Positions 45,059-53,593 are shown, counted from the stretch's first letter. The stretch is DNA of 64,000 nucleotides from Berkiella sp964594635 (GCA_964594635.1 CAZQMV010000010.1:18166-82165); one strand, 5' to 3'. The notes: a model not told the origin generated them from the letters alone. Made by a program: numbers and translations.

Positions 45059-45931
45059 CTAATTCTCATCTTCATTTGTGGGAGTGGATTTGCCTTGGAT
45101 CTGCAACGCAAGTTCATAAAGCGCATTTTTTGGATGTCCTGTTAATTGCACCGCCAATTTAACGGCCTGCTTCACCGGTAACTCAGCAAGCAAAATCTGC
45201 ATGACACGCATTTGCTCGGCAATTTCCTCAACGGTTTCTGTTTTACCTTCATCCGGCGCTATCAATAATACAAACTCACCCTTTAACGGGATCACGCCTT
45301 CTTTTACACGTTCTAAAATTACCTGCAAACTACCGGCATAAATGGTTTCAAATTTTTTGGTGATCTCTTTGGCGATGCACGCTTGGCGATCTGCCCCTAG
45401 GATTTGCGTGCATTCTTCTAACAATTCCAATATCCGATGTGGCGCTTCATAAAAAATCACTGTGCTTGGAAAGTCTTTAAGCGCAGCTATGCGATTACGA
45501 CGCCCCGATTTAGCCGGTAAAAACCCTTCAAACAAAAACTTGGCACTCGGTAACCCTGAAGCACTTAACGCAGCAATGGCGGCACAGGCACCCGGTACTG
45601 GAATGACTTGGATCCCTGCTTGATGGGCCTTTTGCACAAGGTGATAGCCCGGATCACTAATCAGCGGTGTCCCTGCGTCACTGATGAGTGCTCCATTTTC
45701 GCCAGTAGTGATTTTTTCAATTAATTCATCTGCTCTATCACGTTCATTATGATCATGGTAAGACACTAAATGCGTGGAAATCCCTAAGCGCTGTAGTAAC
45801 CCAAGACTATGTCGCGTATCCTCAGCAGCTATCCATGTTACTTGACTCAATATGTCTTGTGCTCTTTGACTAATATCAGTAATGTTGCCAATCGGGGTAG
45901 CAACCACGTAAAGTTTACCCATCTGTTGCAT
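45059..45931 (-). CDS. rsmI: 16S rRNA 2'-O-C1402 methyltransferase RsmI
   Basis: RsmI methylates the ribose of C1402 in 16S rRNA, the same nucleotide modified by RsmH. It has 290 residues of the tetrapyrrole-methylase fold: LYVVATPIGNITDISQRA, EDTRHSLGLL, the signature ISDAGTPLISDPGYHLV, IPVPGACAAIAALSASGLPS and FLPAKSGRR. The C-terminal ~50 residues end with HPKNALYELALQ, as usual. The start at 45931 has AAGGA six bases upstream; MGKLYVVATP three codons on is an alternative. It is divergent from lpoA, the arrangement known from E. coli and Pseudomonas. Confidence 0.97.
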   Translation of the reverse strand: MQQMGKLYVVATPIGNITDISQRAQDILSQVTWIAAEDTRHSLGLLQRLGISTHLVSYHDHNERDRADELIEKITTGENGALISDAGTPLISDPGYHLVQKAHQAGIQVIPVPGACAAIAALSASGLPSAKFLFEGFLPAKSGRRNRIAALKDFPSTVIFYEAPHRILELLEECTQILGADRQACIAKEITKKFETIYAGSLQVILERVKEGVIPLKGEFVLLIAPDEGKTETVEEIAEQMRVMQILLAELPVKQAVKLAVQLTGHPKNALYELALQIQGKSTPTNEDEN

Positions 45932-45957
45932 AAAGGGTCCTTAACCTAAGGATAAAA

Positions 45958-47205
45958 TTGAATAATATGAGCAAATCCACTCTTTTTAGACGCTTATTGC
46001 TAGTGTCATTTATAAGTTTTCTAACTTGTTCTCAAGCTTTTGCATTTGGCTTCTTCAATCGCGACCGCAATCGTTTTAGCGATGAGACAGCCGTCGAAGA
46101 AGAACGCCCTGTTCGCAGCAGAGAATACAATAATCGCGCGCACAATGCTGGGGAAATACGTCAAATCGCCATCTTATTGCCTCTGAATGGCCAACATGCC
46201 GAAGCTGCCGTTGCGATCCGCGAAGGGTTCTTAGCAGCCTATTATGCCAATCAGCAACATCGTAAACCCAATATCCGTGTTTATGATACAACGCAAGGTG
46301 ATGTCAAACGGATCTATGAAACAGCCATTTCTGAAGGCGCTGACTTTGTGGTCGGGCCTCTTTCTAAAGAAGATGTACTACAAATCGGCCGCCTGGGGAG
46401 AAATTTACAAATACCGGTGTTAGCTTTAAATAGCCATCCAGAGCTGTACCAAGCACCACCTAACTTTGTGATGTATACATTGGCACCTGAAACTGAAGCC
46501 GAACAAATTGCTGAAAAGGCATGGCAAAAAGGCTATCGCACTGCCAGCATCGTGGTTCCAGATAATGCTTGGGGTAAACGCACCGCCAACGCTTTTAGTG
46601 TGAGATGGCAACAATTGGGCGGCAAAGTGATGCGCAGTATTTTTGCGAACCCTAACCAAGATCAAGCGACTGCAGTAAGAAAATTACTCGGCATCGATCA
46701 AAGTCAAAAACGCGCGAACGATATTAAAAATTTGCTGAATGAAAAAGTCGAGTTCCAAGCAAGACGTCAGAATGTTGACGTGATTGTGATGGCGGCTCCT
46801 CCTGCTCAAGCCAGACAATTAAAACCATTGTTTGATTTTTACTATGCAGAAGATGTTCCCGTATTAGCGACTTCCAGTATTTATAGCGGTAGTCCTAATC
46901 CAAAAAGTGATCGTGATGTAAACGGCGTAGTCTTTTGTGATATGCCGTGGTTACTCGATGCTAATAAGAGTGCAACACTGCGACAATTGATCAATCGCGA
47001 CGGACAAGAACATTCTGATCAATATAATCGCTTGTTTGCAATGGGTTTCGATGCCTATAACCTCACCGGTCAAATTCATGTGCTCCAAGGCAAAGGTCAA
47101 TATGCTGGAGCCACTGGTAATTTACATCTTGGTACGAATAACCTCATCGAACGTAATCTTAGCTGGGCTAAGATGGTGAATGGATTACCCATTCAAATGA
47201 ATTGA
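45958..47205 (+). CDS. lpoA: LpoA-like penicillin-binding protein activator (short form)
   Basis: LpoA is an exported protein that, in E. coli, activates the peptidoglycan synthase PBP1A from the outer membrane. This one has 415 residues. A signal sequence (RRLLLVSFISFLTCSQAFA) is followed by a periplasmic type-1 ligand-binding fold, with IAILLPLNGQHAEAAVAIRE, DFVVGPLSKEDVLQI, VPVLALNSH and GFDAYNLTGQI. Only the C-terminal domain of LpoA is present; the N-terminal TPR-like domain (E. coli LpoA is ~678 residues) is absent. The lipobox is poor (LTCS), so secretion by signal peptidase I is possible. Start is TTG at 45958 (AAGGA five bases upstream) or ATG at 45967. Position beside rsmI supports the name. 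Confidence 0.85.
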   Translation: MNNMSKSTLFRRLLLVSFISFLTCSQAFAFGFFNRDRNRFSDETAVEEERPVRSREYNNRAHNAGEIRQIAILLPLNGQHAEAAVAIREGFLAAYYANQQHRKPNIRVYDTTQGDVKRIYETAISEGADFVVGPLSKEDVLQIGRLGRNLQIPVLALNSHPELYQAPPNFVMYTLAPETEAEQIAEKAWQKGYRTASIVVPDNAWGKRTANAFSVRWQQLGGKVMRSIFANPNQDQATAVRKLLGIDQSQKRANDIKNLLNEKVEFQARRQNVDVIVMAAPPAQARQLKPLFDFYYAEDVPVLATSSIYSGSPNPKSDRDVNGVVFCDMPWLLDANKSATLRQLINRDGQEHSDQYNRLFAMGFDAYNLTGQIHVLQGKGQYAGATGNLHLGTNNLIERNLSWAKMVNGLPIQMN

Positions 47206-47230
47206 TAATGTAGATAGTCACAGCAAATGA

Positions 47231-47390
47231 TTTTTGGGCTAGGCAGCGAGTCTCGAACAACCGGAGTGTATTCTTAATACATGAGGATTGTGAGATGACG
47301 AAGCCAACAACCTGTCTTCGCTCTTCGAGCTACGCCAAGGCTTAAATTAAGCCACGCCGTAGCTACTTAGCGTAGGCGGGCGCCCAAAAC
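47231..47390 (+). repeat. 160-bp hairpin element related to the rnpB insert
   Basis: It is bounded by TTTTTGGGC and GCCCAAAAC, which can pair. The left half (GGCTAGGC, TCTCGAAC, GGAGTGTATTCTTAATACAT, GACGAAGCCAACAAC) matches the insert in rnpB. The right half holds a separate inverted pair around AAGGCTTAAATTAAGCC (AGCTACG/CGTAGCT). It contains no convincing reading frame. It occupies most of the 314-bp gap after lpoA; beyond it I see only a weak candidate promoter near 47480-47508. Confidence 0.75.
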
Positions 47391-47519
47391 TCAGTTGCGA
47401 AGACTACCGCCTATCTGGTACATTCCCCGCGTTATCTTTTGTCGCTATCCTTTTTTTTCTAATTCTTTATGATGAGTCATTGACTAGCATACCGCTATCA
47501 ACTAGGTATTTCGTATAAC

Positions 47520-47813
47520 ATGGCATACACAGTAAACAAAGGCTCAAACTTCACCGGATTAACTATCGCCGATGATCGCTTTGCTGCTTTTGAAACCATT
47601 CGCGACGCTAATGATCCTTTAATGAAAGATCGTCGCACTCCTAGTGCTCCTCTTTCTGCCGATGATTATTTTGGCACCTCGCCTTCACAAAATAACGCGA
47701 TGTTGCATCAAATGCGATTACACGCATTGGTTGAACAAGCAAAAAAGAAAATTGCACAAGATCAGTCTGATGCAGATTCACAGCGCCAAGAAGGCTATAA
47801 ATTCAGCTTCTAA
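47520..47813 (+). CDS. Small orphan protein
   Basis: I do not recognise this protein. It has 97 residues, is hydrophilic, and has no signal or membrane segment. The first half is loop-rich (AYTVNKGSNFTGLTIADDRF, then PSAPLSADDYFGTSPSQNN). A C-terminal helix of about 35 residues (MRLHALVEQAKKKIAQDQSD) follows. There is no Shine-Dalgarno sequence, and a candidate promoter (TTGACT, 17 bp, TAGGTA) ends 12 bp before the ATG, so the mRNA might be nearly leaderless. It lies in the accessory insert between lpoA and yraN. Coding is plausible but not proven. Confidence 0.6.
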   Translation: MAYTVNKGSNFTGLTIADDRFAAFETIRDANDPLMKDRRTPSAPLSADDYFGTSPSQNNAMLHQMRLHALVEQAKKKIAQDQSDADSQRQEGYKFSF

Positions 47814-47929
47814 AGCTCCCCCCTTATCTAGCAATTACACTTTTTAACTACTTTTCAAAAAAATTTGGACACTTTTCAACCACAGGTGTTAGACTGTTAA
47901 CTTATAGTAGTTCTTAAGTGGGGGGTTCA

Positions 47930-48160
47930 ATGAGCAAAATCGGCTCATGGGTTAATAGTATAACCACCAGGTTTCAAATCAAACGAGATCAGGATCGAGC
48001 CGCGGCTAAAAATGAGCTAAACCCAAATGAACAACCAGACGTTAAAGCAGATCGATTAACCAAAAGTATTTTGGATATCATGCAAAACAAACCCAGAGGT
48101 TCCGTTGTAGATGACGAATTGGGTTCTAAACCACCTACCAAAACGAATAATAAACCTTAA
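47930..48160 (+). CDS. Small charged orphan protein
   Basis: I do not recognise this protein. It has 76 residues from the ATG at 47930, which is preceded by a G-rich Shine-Dalgarno (GGGGGG); a GTG four codons earlier (47918) is less likely. An N-terminal amphipathic stretch (MSKIGSWVNSITTRFQIKRD) leads into a charged, disordered middle and a helix (KADRLTKSILDIMQNK), then a basic/polar tail. It faces a convergent exported orphan, with only 5 bp between stops. Confidence 0.6.
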   Translation: MSKIGSWVNSITTRFQIKRDQDRAAAKNELNPNEQPDVKADRLTKSILDIMQNKPRGSVVDDELGSKPPTKTNNKP

Positions 48161-48165
48161 TTAAA

Positions 48166-48615
48166 TTAATCTAATTTCACCGTAAAGCAAACCCCGTAAC
48201 CACGCGACTTGGTAATATCAAGTGATCGCGGTTGCAATTGAGGCACTAAAGGCAAAATGTCGAGATCTGCCTGTTCAAGCGGACCCGCTTTGAAACTGTT
48301 TAATCCTATCCGAAAATCTTCAGACAATTGATAAGCCAACAATCCACGTAATTGATCTTTGTACGATTGCCAAGAAACAACCACTGGCTCTTTATTCAGC
48401 TTTGTATCGACTTCTGGTTCAACATACAGATATTGAAAAATAGGATGACTGATCTCTGCCGCATTCACTGCTTTCAGATGTGCAAAATGAGATGCTTTAA
48501 AATCAAGCATTTTATCTCGCAAAGAATGATGTTTGGCTAAGCATGGAAAAGATGCCGTGACAAAACTTCCTGTCAAGATCACGGCAATCAAAGGCCAACT
48601 TCTCACAACACCCAT
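48166..48615 (-). CDS. Exported orphan protein
   Basis: I do not recognise this protein. It has 149 residues. A signal sequence (SWPLIAVILTGSFVTASFPC-LAKH) suggests export with cleavage after CLA, and there is no good lipobox. The mature part is helical at first (SLRDKMLDFKASHFAHLKAV), with a C-terminal stretch that looks like beta structure ending GYGVCFTVKLD. AAGGA lies six bases before the ATG, supporting the start. It belongs to the accessory insert between lpoA and yraN. Confidence 0.75.
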   Translation of the reverse strand: MGVVRSWPLIAVILTGSFVTASFPCLAKHHSLRDKMLDFKASHFAHLKAVNAAEISHPIFQYLYVEPEVDTKLNKEPVVVSWQSYKDQLRGLLAYQLSEDFRIGLNSFKAGPLEQADLDILPLVPQLQPRSLDITKSRGYGVCFTVKLD

Positions 48616-48691
48616 GTTCGTTCCTTGAACTAGAGCTTTGTAAACTAATTAACTTATAAGCTAAAATTGGCTGGCTGTAAAGAAAGTGTAG

Positions 48692-49414
48692 TCAAGATTT
48701 TGCGTTTGTCAGCTTCAAAAGAATTTTGACTAAACCTTGAGGCTCAGAATAAAAAGGGGAATGATCGCTATTAAGACGAAAAACCTCACAGGAAGATAAT
48801 GCATTCATCCGTTGCTGTGATGATAAATGAATAGCCTGATCCTGTTCGCATTCAATATAAACCCGTTTCACGCTTCCATAACGTTCGGGGGTTATTTGTA
48901 CAGGAGTTACCCACGGCAAAAAAGGCTCAACGCAAAACAAGGGTGACACGGCATTAAAAACCTGTTCGTCACAACCATGATAACTAAAAGCACGTATCGA
49001 TTCTGCTGGAAAATAGACAGCGTTCTGTTCAGACACTATTCGCATAGGAGAGGTCACTTTGGTGGGTTTTTGCATCTTAGCAAGTGTTAGTAACGATTCA
49101 CCGTTTTGTGGTAAAAAACTTGCCAAGTAAACAAGCCTCGCAATTTTATCTGGAACATTCTCGGCCACTTGGGAAATAATAATGCCTGCCATACTATGTC
49201 CTAGCAAAATGCAAGGCGTCTGTAGCGTTCCCAACACATCGACAACACAATCGACATACGCATCGAGTGTGATGGTGGCAATGGGCGTTTGATCTTGACC
49301 ATGCCCCGGTAAATCGGGCGCAATCACTCGATGCCCTGCTTGCTCTAATAATGGAGTTACTTTTTCCCAACACCAAGCACCGTGCCAAGATCCATGCACT
49401 AAAACAAAGTTCAT
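48692..49414 (-). CDS. Alpha/beta hydrolase (esterase-like)
   Basis: It has 240 residues with the alpha/beta-hydrolase fold of the plant methylesterase/hydroxynitrile-lyase-like group. The oxyanion region is FVLVHGSWHGAWCWEKV, DLPGHGQDQTP follows, the nucleophile serine is in LLGHSMAGIIISQVAE, a late acidic residue lies in ECEQDQAIH, and the catalytic histidine is in NSDHSPFYSEP. All triad positions can therefore be seen. The substrate cannot be told from sequence. It overlaps the next gene by 4 bp (49411-49414), so both form an operon. Confidence 0.88.
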   Translation of the reverse strand: MNFVLVHGSWHGAWCWEKVTPLLEQAGHRVIAPDLPGHGQDQTPIATITLDAYVDCVVDVLGTLQTPCILLGHSMAGIIISQVAENVPDKIARLVYLASFLPQNGESLLTLAKMQKPTKVTSPMRIVSEQNAVYFPAESIRAFSYHGCDEQVFNAVSPLFCVEPFLPWVTPVQITPERYGSVKRVYIECEQDQAIHLSSQQRMNALSSCEVFRLNSDHSPFYSEPQGLVKILLKLTNAKS

Positions 49415-50430
49415 ATCAATAAAGGCTCTAATTGCTGGCTAATCGTGGTTGCAGCAAGCGCTGCACCCTTTGCCGTGTAATGATAAGAATCATAGAGATG
49501 ATCGGGTTGCTTAGGGATCGCTTTTGCTAAATCAATTACCATCACCTTTTCTTGCTTTCCCATTTCTTTAATCACCTCATTAAAATGATGATAAAGCGCA
49601 TCTCCTTCTACTCGATTCGCTTGCGTCATTAATACCGGCTGGATTTCACGAATACGACAAATCGCAATAAAGGTACGCAAATTCTTGCTAAACTCGGCAA
49701 TCAGATCTTGTTCTGTAGCTTGATGTTTATTTTCCGGAAATTCATATCGTGTTAATAAGGTTTTCGCATTTTGTACATGACTTTTTAATGAATCGGTATA
49801 CCAATACGTCCCCTGCGAACGCAATACGACTAAATCATTAATGTTATGCATAAAAACCACTATCTGTGGTTTCATCGATAATACTTTATTCATTAAGATG
49901 TTTAAAGAATGCATCGATTCATTAGCCGATACCCCCCCATTATAAGCATTCACTTTTTTATGCAAACGCTCTTCTAATTGTTGACCAACTAAATAAGGGA
50001 AACGTTGCGCTTCTTCCATATATAAACATTCGGTGGTTGAACCGCCTAAAAACACAATTTTGATGTCAGGCGCTTGATGGTGAATGGGACCAATAAAACC
50101 CTGTTCATCAGTTGCCACACGATAGTATTTTCGCTCTATCGTATTAGGGGCAATATGGCTAATATAGTTTCGAGTTGGACGCTCTAATTTCACAATCGAT
50201 GGCGCGTGTTCGCGCAATTTAATAAATCGTCCAACATTGTTTTCAACAACCCTACCCACAAAAAATTGTCGTAAAATCGTTTTCACATTTTTGCTTTCAA
50301 ACTCAGTGTATTGATTGTTAAGACACTTCCATGAAATAAGACCATATAAAGCGAATAAAAAGAAAAATAAAAGAATCAATACCGTCTTTTTAGGATGTTT
50401 TTCAAAAACAGATCTTGTATTCTGTGTCAC
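49411..50430 (-). CDS. Membrane-anchored SGNH/GDSL-like hydrolase
   Basis: It has 339 residues. One transmembrane helix near the N-terminus (TVLILLFFFLFALYGLISW) precedes a periplasmic domain with SGNH features: IVFLGGSTTECLYMEEAQRF (nucleophile Ser in GGST), an Asn-containing NGGVSANESMHSLNILMN, FMHNINDLVVL and the C-terminal DSYHYTAKGA carrying the Asp-x-x-His pair. Related proteins act on acyl groups of polysaccharides or lipids, but the substrate is unknown here. The start is a GTG at 50430, preceded by GGAAAAG. It is divergent from yraN with about 25 bp between starts and couples to the alpha/beta hydrolase gene downstream. Confidence 0.82.
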   Translation of the reverse strand: MTQNTRSVFEKHPKKTVLILLFFFLFALYGLISWKCLNNQYTEFESKNVKTILRQFFVGRVVENNVGRFIKLREHAPSIVKLERPTRNYISHIAPNTIERKYYRVATDEQGFIGPIHHQAPDIKIVFLGGSTTECLYMEEAQRFPYLVGQQLEERLHKKVNAYNGGVSANESMHSLNILMNKVLSMKPQIVVFMHNINDLVVLRSQGTYWYTDSLKSHVQNAKTLLTRYEFPENKHQATEQDLIAEFSKNLRTFIAICRIREIQPVLMTQANRVEGDALYHHFNEVIKEMGKQEKVMVIDLAKAIPKQPDHLYDSYHYTAKGAALAATTISQQLEPLLI

Positions 50431-50455
50431 GTTTACACTTTTCCATGAGCAGTTG

Positions 50456-50821
50456 ATGGTCAGTACTACTGATACGGGTAATCAGGCCGAAGAGCTTGCC
50501 AAAGATTATTTGCGCATGCAAGGCTTGCGCTTAGTCGAACGACAATATCGCTCCAAGGTCGGCGAAATCGATCTTATCATGCAGGATAAACAAACGCTGG
50601 TTTTTGTCGAAGTACGCTATCGACAGACCGATGAATTTGGGACACCTGAAGAAACCATTACACTGCCTAAACAACGGCGCTTGATCCGTACTGCACTCTT
50701 TTATCAGCAAACCCATGATTTTACCGAAAATTTACTGTCACGCTTTGATGTGGTTTCAATATTAGGTAGTGGACCAAATCTCAAAATCACCTGGATCCCG
50801 GATGCTTTTGGAGTACAATAA
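50456..50821 (+). CDS. yraN: YraN/UPF0102 family nuclease-like protein
   Basis: This is a small conserved protein with an endonuclease-like fold and uncertain function. The hallmark residues are EIDLIMQDKQTLVFVEVRYR, with the restriction-enzyme-like E...D...ExK-type core. The N-terminal GNQAEELAKDYLRMQGLRLV is also family-typical. The frame is open to 50315, across the start of the divergent gene, but the ATG at 50456 gives the usual N-terminus and 121 residues. In E. coli and Pseudomonas yraN follows lpoA directly; here about 3.2 kb of accessory genes separate them. Confidence 0.92.
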   Translation: MVSTTDTGNQAEELAKDYLRMQGLRLVERQYRSKVGEIDLIMQDKQTLVFVEVRYRQTDEFGTPEETITLPKQRRLIRTALFYQQTHDFTENLLSRFDVVSILGSGPNLKITWIPDAFGVQ

Positions 50822-50867
50822 CTGAATCGATTTCTATAGGTAAGCTATTAAGCTATAAAACTAATTT

Positions 50868-51467
50868 ATGATCAAAGAAGAACGGATCCGAAAACTCTTT
50901 CACGATAGCATCGATACCAAATTGGCAGCCCTCGATGTGATGCCACCTTTCATTTTACAAGCCAGTGAATGCATGGTTGATGCTTTAAAAAATAACCACA
51001 AAATTTTAGCCTGTGGCAATGGCGGCTCCGCAGCCGATGCTCAGCACTTTGCTGCTGAATTACTCAATCGCTTTGAAAAAGAACGCATGAGTTTGGCAGC
51101 CTTTGCTTTAACCACCGATTCTTCTACCCTCACTTCCATTGCGAATGATTATAGCTATGATGAAATCTTCTCAAAACAAATAAAAGGTTTAGGACAAGAA
51201 GGCGATGTCTTATTAGCCATCAGTACCAGCGGACGCTCTGCTAATATCATTAATGCGATTTACGCTGCACACAGTAAAGGCATGAAAGTGATTGCCTTTA
51301 CTGGCAAAGATGGCGGAGATGTGGCACGCACCCTAAAAGAAGACGATATTGAATTAAGAGTTCCTGGCCAATCCACCGCGCGGATCCAAGAAGTTCACCT
51401 TCTGTTGATCCACTGCTTGTGTGATTATATCGATCAAGAATTTGGACCCTTACCATGCATAAAATAA
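50868..51467 (+). CDS. gmhA: SIS-domain phosphoheptose isomerase GmhA (DiaA-like)
   Basis: It has 199 residues and one SIS domain: ILACGNGGSAADAQHFAAEL, LLAISTSGRSANIINAI and VIAFTGKDGGD. The GmhA catalytic glutamate (HFAAELLNRF) and histidine (EVHLLLIHCLCD) are present, so it can be the sedoheptulose-7-phosphate isomerase for LPS heptose. The gene order yraN-gmhA-dolP equals that of P. aeruginosa, where the enzyme is GmhA; in E. coli the same locus holds DiaA, a DnaA-binding paralogue. The sequence keeps more GmhA-like features, but a dual or DiaA role cannot be excluded. It overlaps dolP by 13 bp. Confidence 0.88.
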   Translation: MIKEERIRKLFHDSIDTKLAALDVMPPFILQASECMVDALKNNHKILACGNGGSAADAQHFAAELLNRFEKERMSLAAFALTTDSSTLTSIANDYSYDEIFSKQIKGLGQEGDVLLAISTSGRSANIINAIYAAHSKGMKVIAFTGKDGGDVARTLKEDDIELRVPGQSTARIQEVHLLLIHCLCDYIDQEFGPLPCIK

Positions 51468-52030
51468 AACTCTTATGTATCCCCGTTATATTCGGATTGC
51501 TGCAAGGCTGTGCAGCGGTTGTTGCAGGAGGAGCGGCTTCAAGCGTTATCATGGCGCAAGATCGGCGAACCCCTGGTACTATCATTGAAGATAAAGGCAT
51601 TCAGCTTAAATGCATGCGTGCTATCAATGATTATGCTGAAGATAATGCTGATGTGCACGTCGCAGCTGTGAGTTATAACAATCGCGTATTACTCGTCGGC
51701 CAAGCACCTACCCAGCAAATGCGTCGTAATATCGAGCAATCAGTCAAGAAAGTCGCCAAAGTGAAACACGTGCATAATGAAATTAAAGTTGACGCTGCGA
51801 CACCCATGCTAACCCGCTCAAAAGACAGCTGGATCACCACCAAAATTAAAGGTGAAATGGCCGTCACTCAAGACTTTAATCTCACCCGTGTCAAAGTGGT
51901 GACAGAAGATGGCATTGTATATCTGATGGGACTTATCAAAAAAGATGAAGAATACGTTGCCGTCGATATCGCAAGACACGTTAAAGGGGTTAAAAAAGTT
52001 GTTAAAATATTTGAATATGAAAAAGCCTAA
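51455..52030 (+). CDS. dolP: BON-domain lipoprotein DolP
   Basis: DolP is an outer-membrane lipoprotein that supports envelope integrity and the BAM machinery in E. coli. It has 191 residues. The lipoprotein signal ends in LLQGC with Cys19 as the lipidated residue. Two BON domains follow, roughly residues 45-115 and 120-190, with YNNRVLLVGQAPTQQMRRNI in the first and VVTEDGIVYLMGLI in the second. The sequence overlaps gmhA by 13 bp and touches the next start directly (TAA then ATG), so gmhA-dolP-dehydrogenase are co-translated. Confidence 0.94.
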   Translation: MHKIKLLCIPVIFGLLQGCAAVVAGGAASSVIMAQDRRTPGTIIEDKGIQLKCMRAINDYAEDNADVHVAAVSYNNRVLLVGQAPTQQMRRNIEQSVKKVAKVKHVHNEIKVDAATPMLTRSKDSWITTKIKGEMAVTQDFNLTRVKVVTEDGIVYLMGLIKKDEEYVAVDIARHVKGVKKVVKIFEYEKA

Positions 52031-53413
52031 ATGGAATTATCCGCGGGTTTTCTCACTCAATTAAAAGCGCTTTTTAAGCCTGAAAACCTCTATACCGAAC
52101 CCAGCGACTGCTGGGTTTACGGCTACGATAACAGCCGTCGTCATGCCCTACCCAATGCCGTGGTATTTGCCCGCAATCAACAAGATATTATTAGCATTGT
52201 TAAATTATGCTATGAGCATAGCATCCCACTCACCGCGCGTGGTCGTGCGAGTGGCACTACTGGCGCTGCCGTTCCCGTTAAAGGCGGCGTGGTGCTGTCA
52301 TTAGAGCGCATGCAGCAAATCATTAAGATCGATCCCGCGAATCGCCTAATGGTGGTTGAACCAGGTGTTTTAAACTCGCAAGTTCAAGCGGCTGCAGCTT
52401 CGCTAGGCTTTTTTTGGCCTCCCGATCCCACCAGCTCTCCCTATTGTTCCATCGGTGGCAACTTGGCTTGCAATGCCTCTGGACCACGTTCGTTAAAATA
52501 TGGCTCAACCCGCGACAATGTGTTGGGCTTAACGGCAATTACTGGCACAGGCGATGTGATTGAATGCGGTGTTTACACTACTAAAGGCGTAGTTGGCTAT
52601 GATTTCACTCGGTTGTTAATTGGCCAAGAGGGCACTTTAGCAATCATTGCGCAAGCCACTTTAAAGCTCACCCCTCTTCCTCAAGCCAAACGAACTATTC
52701 GTGCATTTTATCGCGATGCAGTCAGTGCGGCAGAAGCGGTTACCAAAATCATGTCGCAACCTGTTACACCTTGTGGCTGTGAATTCATTGATGGCAATGC
52801 CATTCAAATGATCCGCAAACATGCCAATGCGGATCTGCCTGAAAATGCCGGTAGCATGCTAATGATTGAAGTCGATGGCTCTGAAGGCGCTATGGAGCAC
52901 GATGTTGCTCTTATGAAACAAGCAGCTCTTCATGAAGGATTGATTGAGCTGGCTGTTGCCCATAATAGCGCAGAAGCCGAAAAACTCTGGGCTATTCGCA
53001 AATCCCTTTCACAAGCCTTGCGCAGCTTATCACCGCATAAAATCAATGAGGATGTGGTAGTACCCATTTCACACATTGCTGCATTAATCGATTACACCCA
53101 AGAACTCGCGCGCACTTTTAACATCACCATTGTGAATTTTGGTCATGCTGGCAATGGCAATTTACATGTGAATTTATTGATTGATCCACATGATCCTGTG
53201 CAAGGCCCCAATGCTCAAGAAGCGTTAAATCTGTTATTTGATAAAGTGGTTGCCTTACAGGGTAGCTTATCGGGTGAGCATGGCGTGGGCATTGAAAAGC
53301 GCGATTACATTAGCAAAGAACTTTCCCCTACCAGCATTGCGCTGATGAAAAAAGTCAAAGCCCAGTTTGATCCCAAGGGTATATTAAACCCCGACAAACT
53401 CTTTCCTCTCTAA
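52031..53413 (+). CDS. FAD-linked D-2-hydroxyacid dehydrogenase (GlcD-like)
   Basis: It has 460 residues of the VAO/GlcD family. The FAD-binding domain includes TARGRASGTTGAAVPVKGGV, PPDPTSSPYCSIGGNLACNA and KYGSTRDNVLGLTAI; the C-terminal FAD-oxidase domain includes NFGHAGNGNLHVNLLID (metal-binding histidines) and GSLSGEHGVGIEKRDY. Family members oxidise glycolate, D-lactate or D-2-hydroxyglutarate. The exact substrate cannot be set from sequence. It begins right at the dolP stop and is the last gene of the yraN-gmhA-dolP run. A short palindromic repeat follows it. Confidence 0.92.
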   Translation: MELSAGFLTQLKALFKPENLYTEPSDCWVYGYDNSRRHALPNAVVFARNQQDIISIVKLCYEHSIPLTARGRASGTTGAAVPVKGGVVLSLERMQQIIKIDPANRLMVVEPGVLNSQVQAAAASLGFFWPPDPTSSPYCSIGGNLACNASGPRSLKYGSTRDNVLGLTAITGTGDVIECGVYTTKGVVGYDFTRLLIGQEGTLAIIAQATLKLTPLPQAKRTIRAFYRDAVSAAEAVTKIMSQPVTPCGCEFIDGNAIQMIRKHANADLPENAGSMLMIEVDGSEGAMEHDVALMKQAALHEGLIELAVAHNSAEAEKLWAIRKSLSQALRSLSPHKINEDVVVPISHIAALIDYTQELARTFNITIVNFGHAGNGNLHVNLLIDPHDPVQGPNAQEALNLLFDKVVALQGSLSGEHGVGIEKRDYISKELSPTSIALMKKVKAQFDPKGILNPDKLFPL

Positions 53414-53444
53414 ATCACCTGAATTTTGGGCATTTGTAATCTTT

Positions 53445-53515
53445 GTAGGGGCGAATCCTGTATTCGCCCATGAAAAATCTTTGAGATTAAGGGCGTATAC
53501 GGGATGCGCCCCTAC
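53445..53515. repeat. 71-bp palindromic intergenic repeat
   Basis: GTAGGGGCGAATCCTGTATT followed by CGCCC is mirrored by GGGCGTATACGGGATGCGCC followed by CCTAC, giving a stem of about 25 bp with a few mismatches and a loop of about 20 bases. It follows the dehydrogenase gene and could terminate it. The sequence looks like a dispersed REP-type element; no other copy is present in the window. Confidence 0.75.
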
Positions 53516-53593
53516 CCAACTAGAACCTCTAATAGTTTTGCGCTATAGTGATCAGCAATTAGAAACATACAATTAACTAACTTAGGTGTAATT

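Noticed and set aside
45126..45143. 18-base match to the REP-like repeat (TTTTTTGGATGTCCTGTT) inside rsmI, plus the 10-mer AGGACATCCA in coaE (14568-14577) and at 63952-63961
   Set aside because: In rsmI and coaE the bases encode residues that fit the protein families without insertion, and no hairpin partner is nearby. They are probably chance matches, although the rsmI match is long enough to recheck genome-wide.
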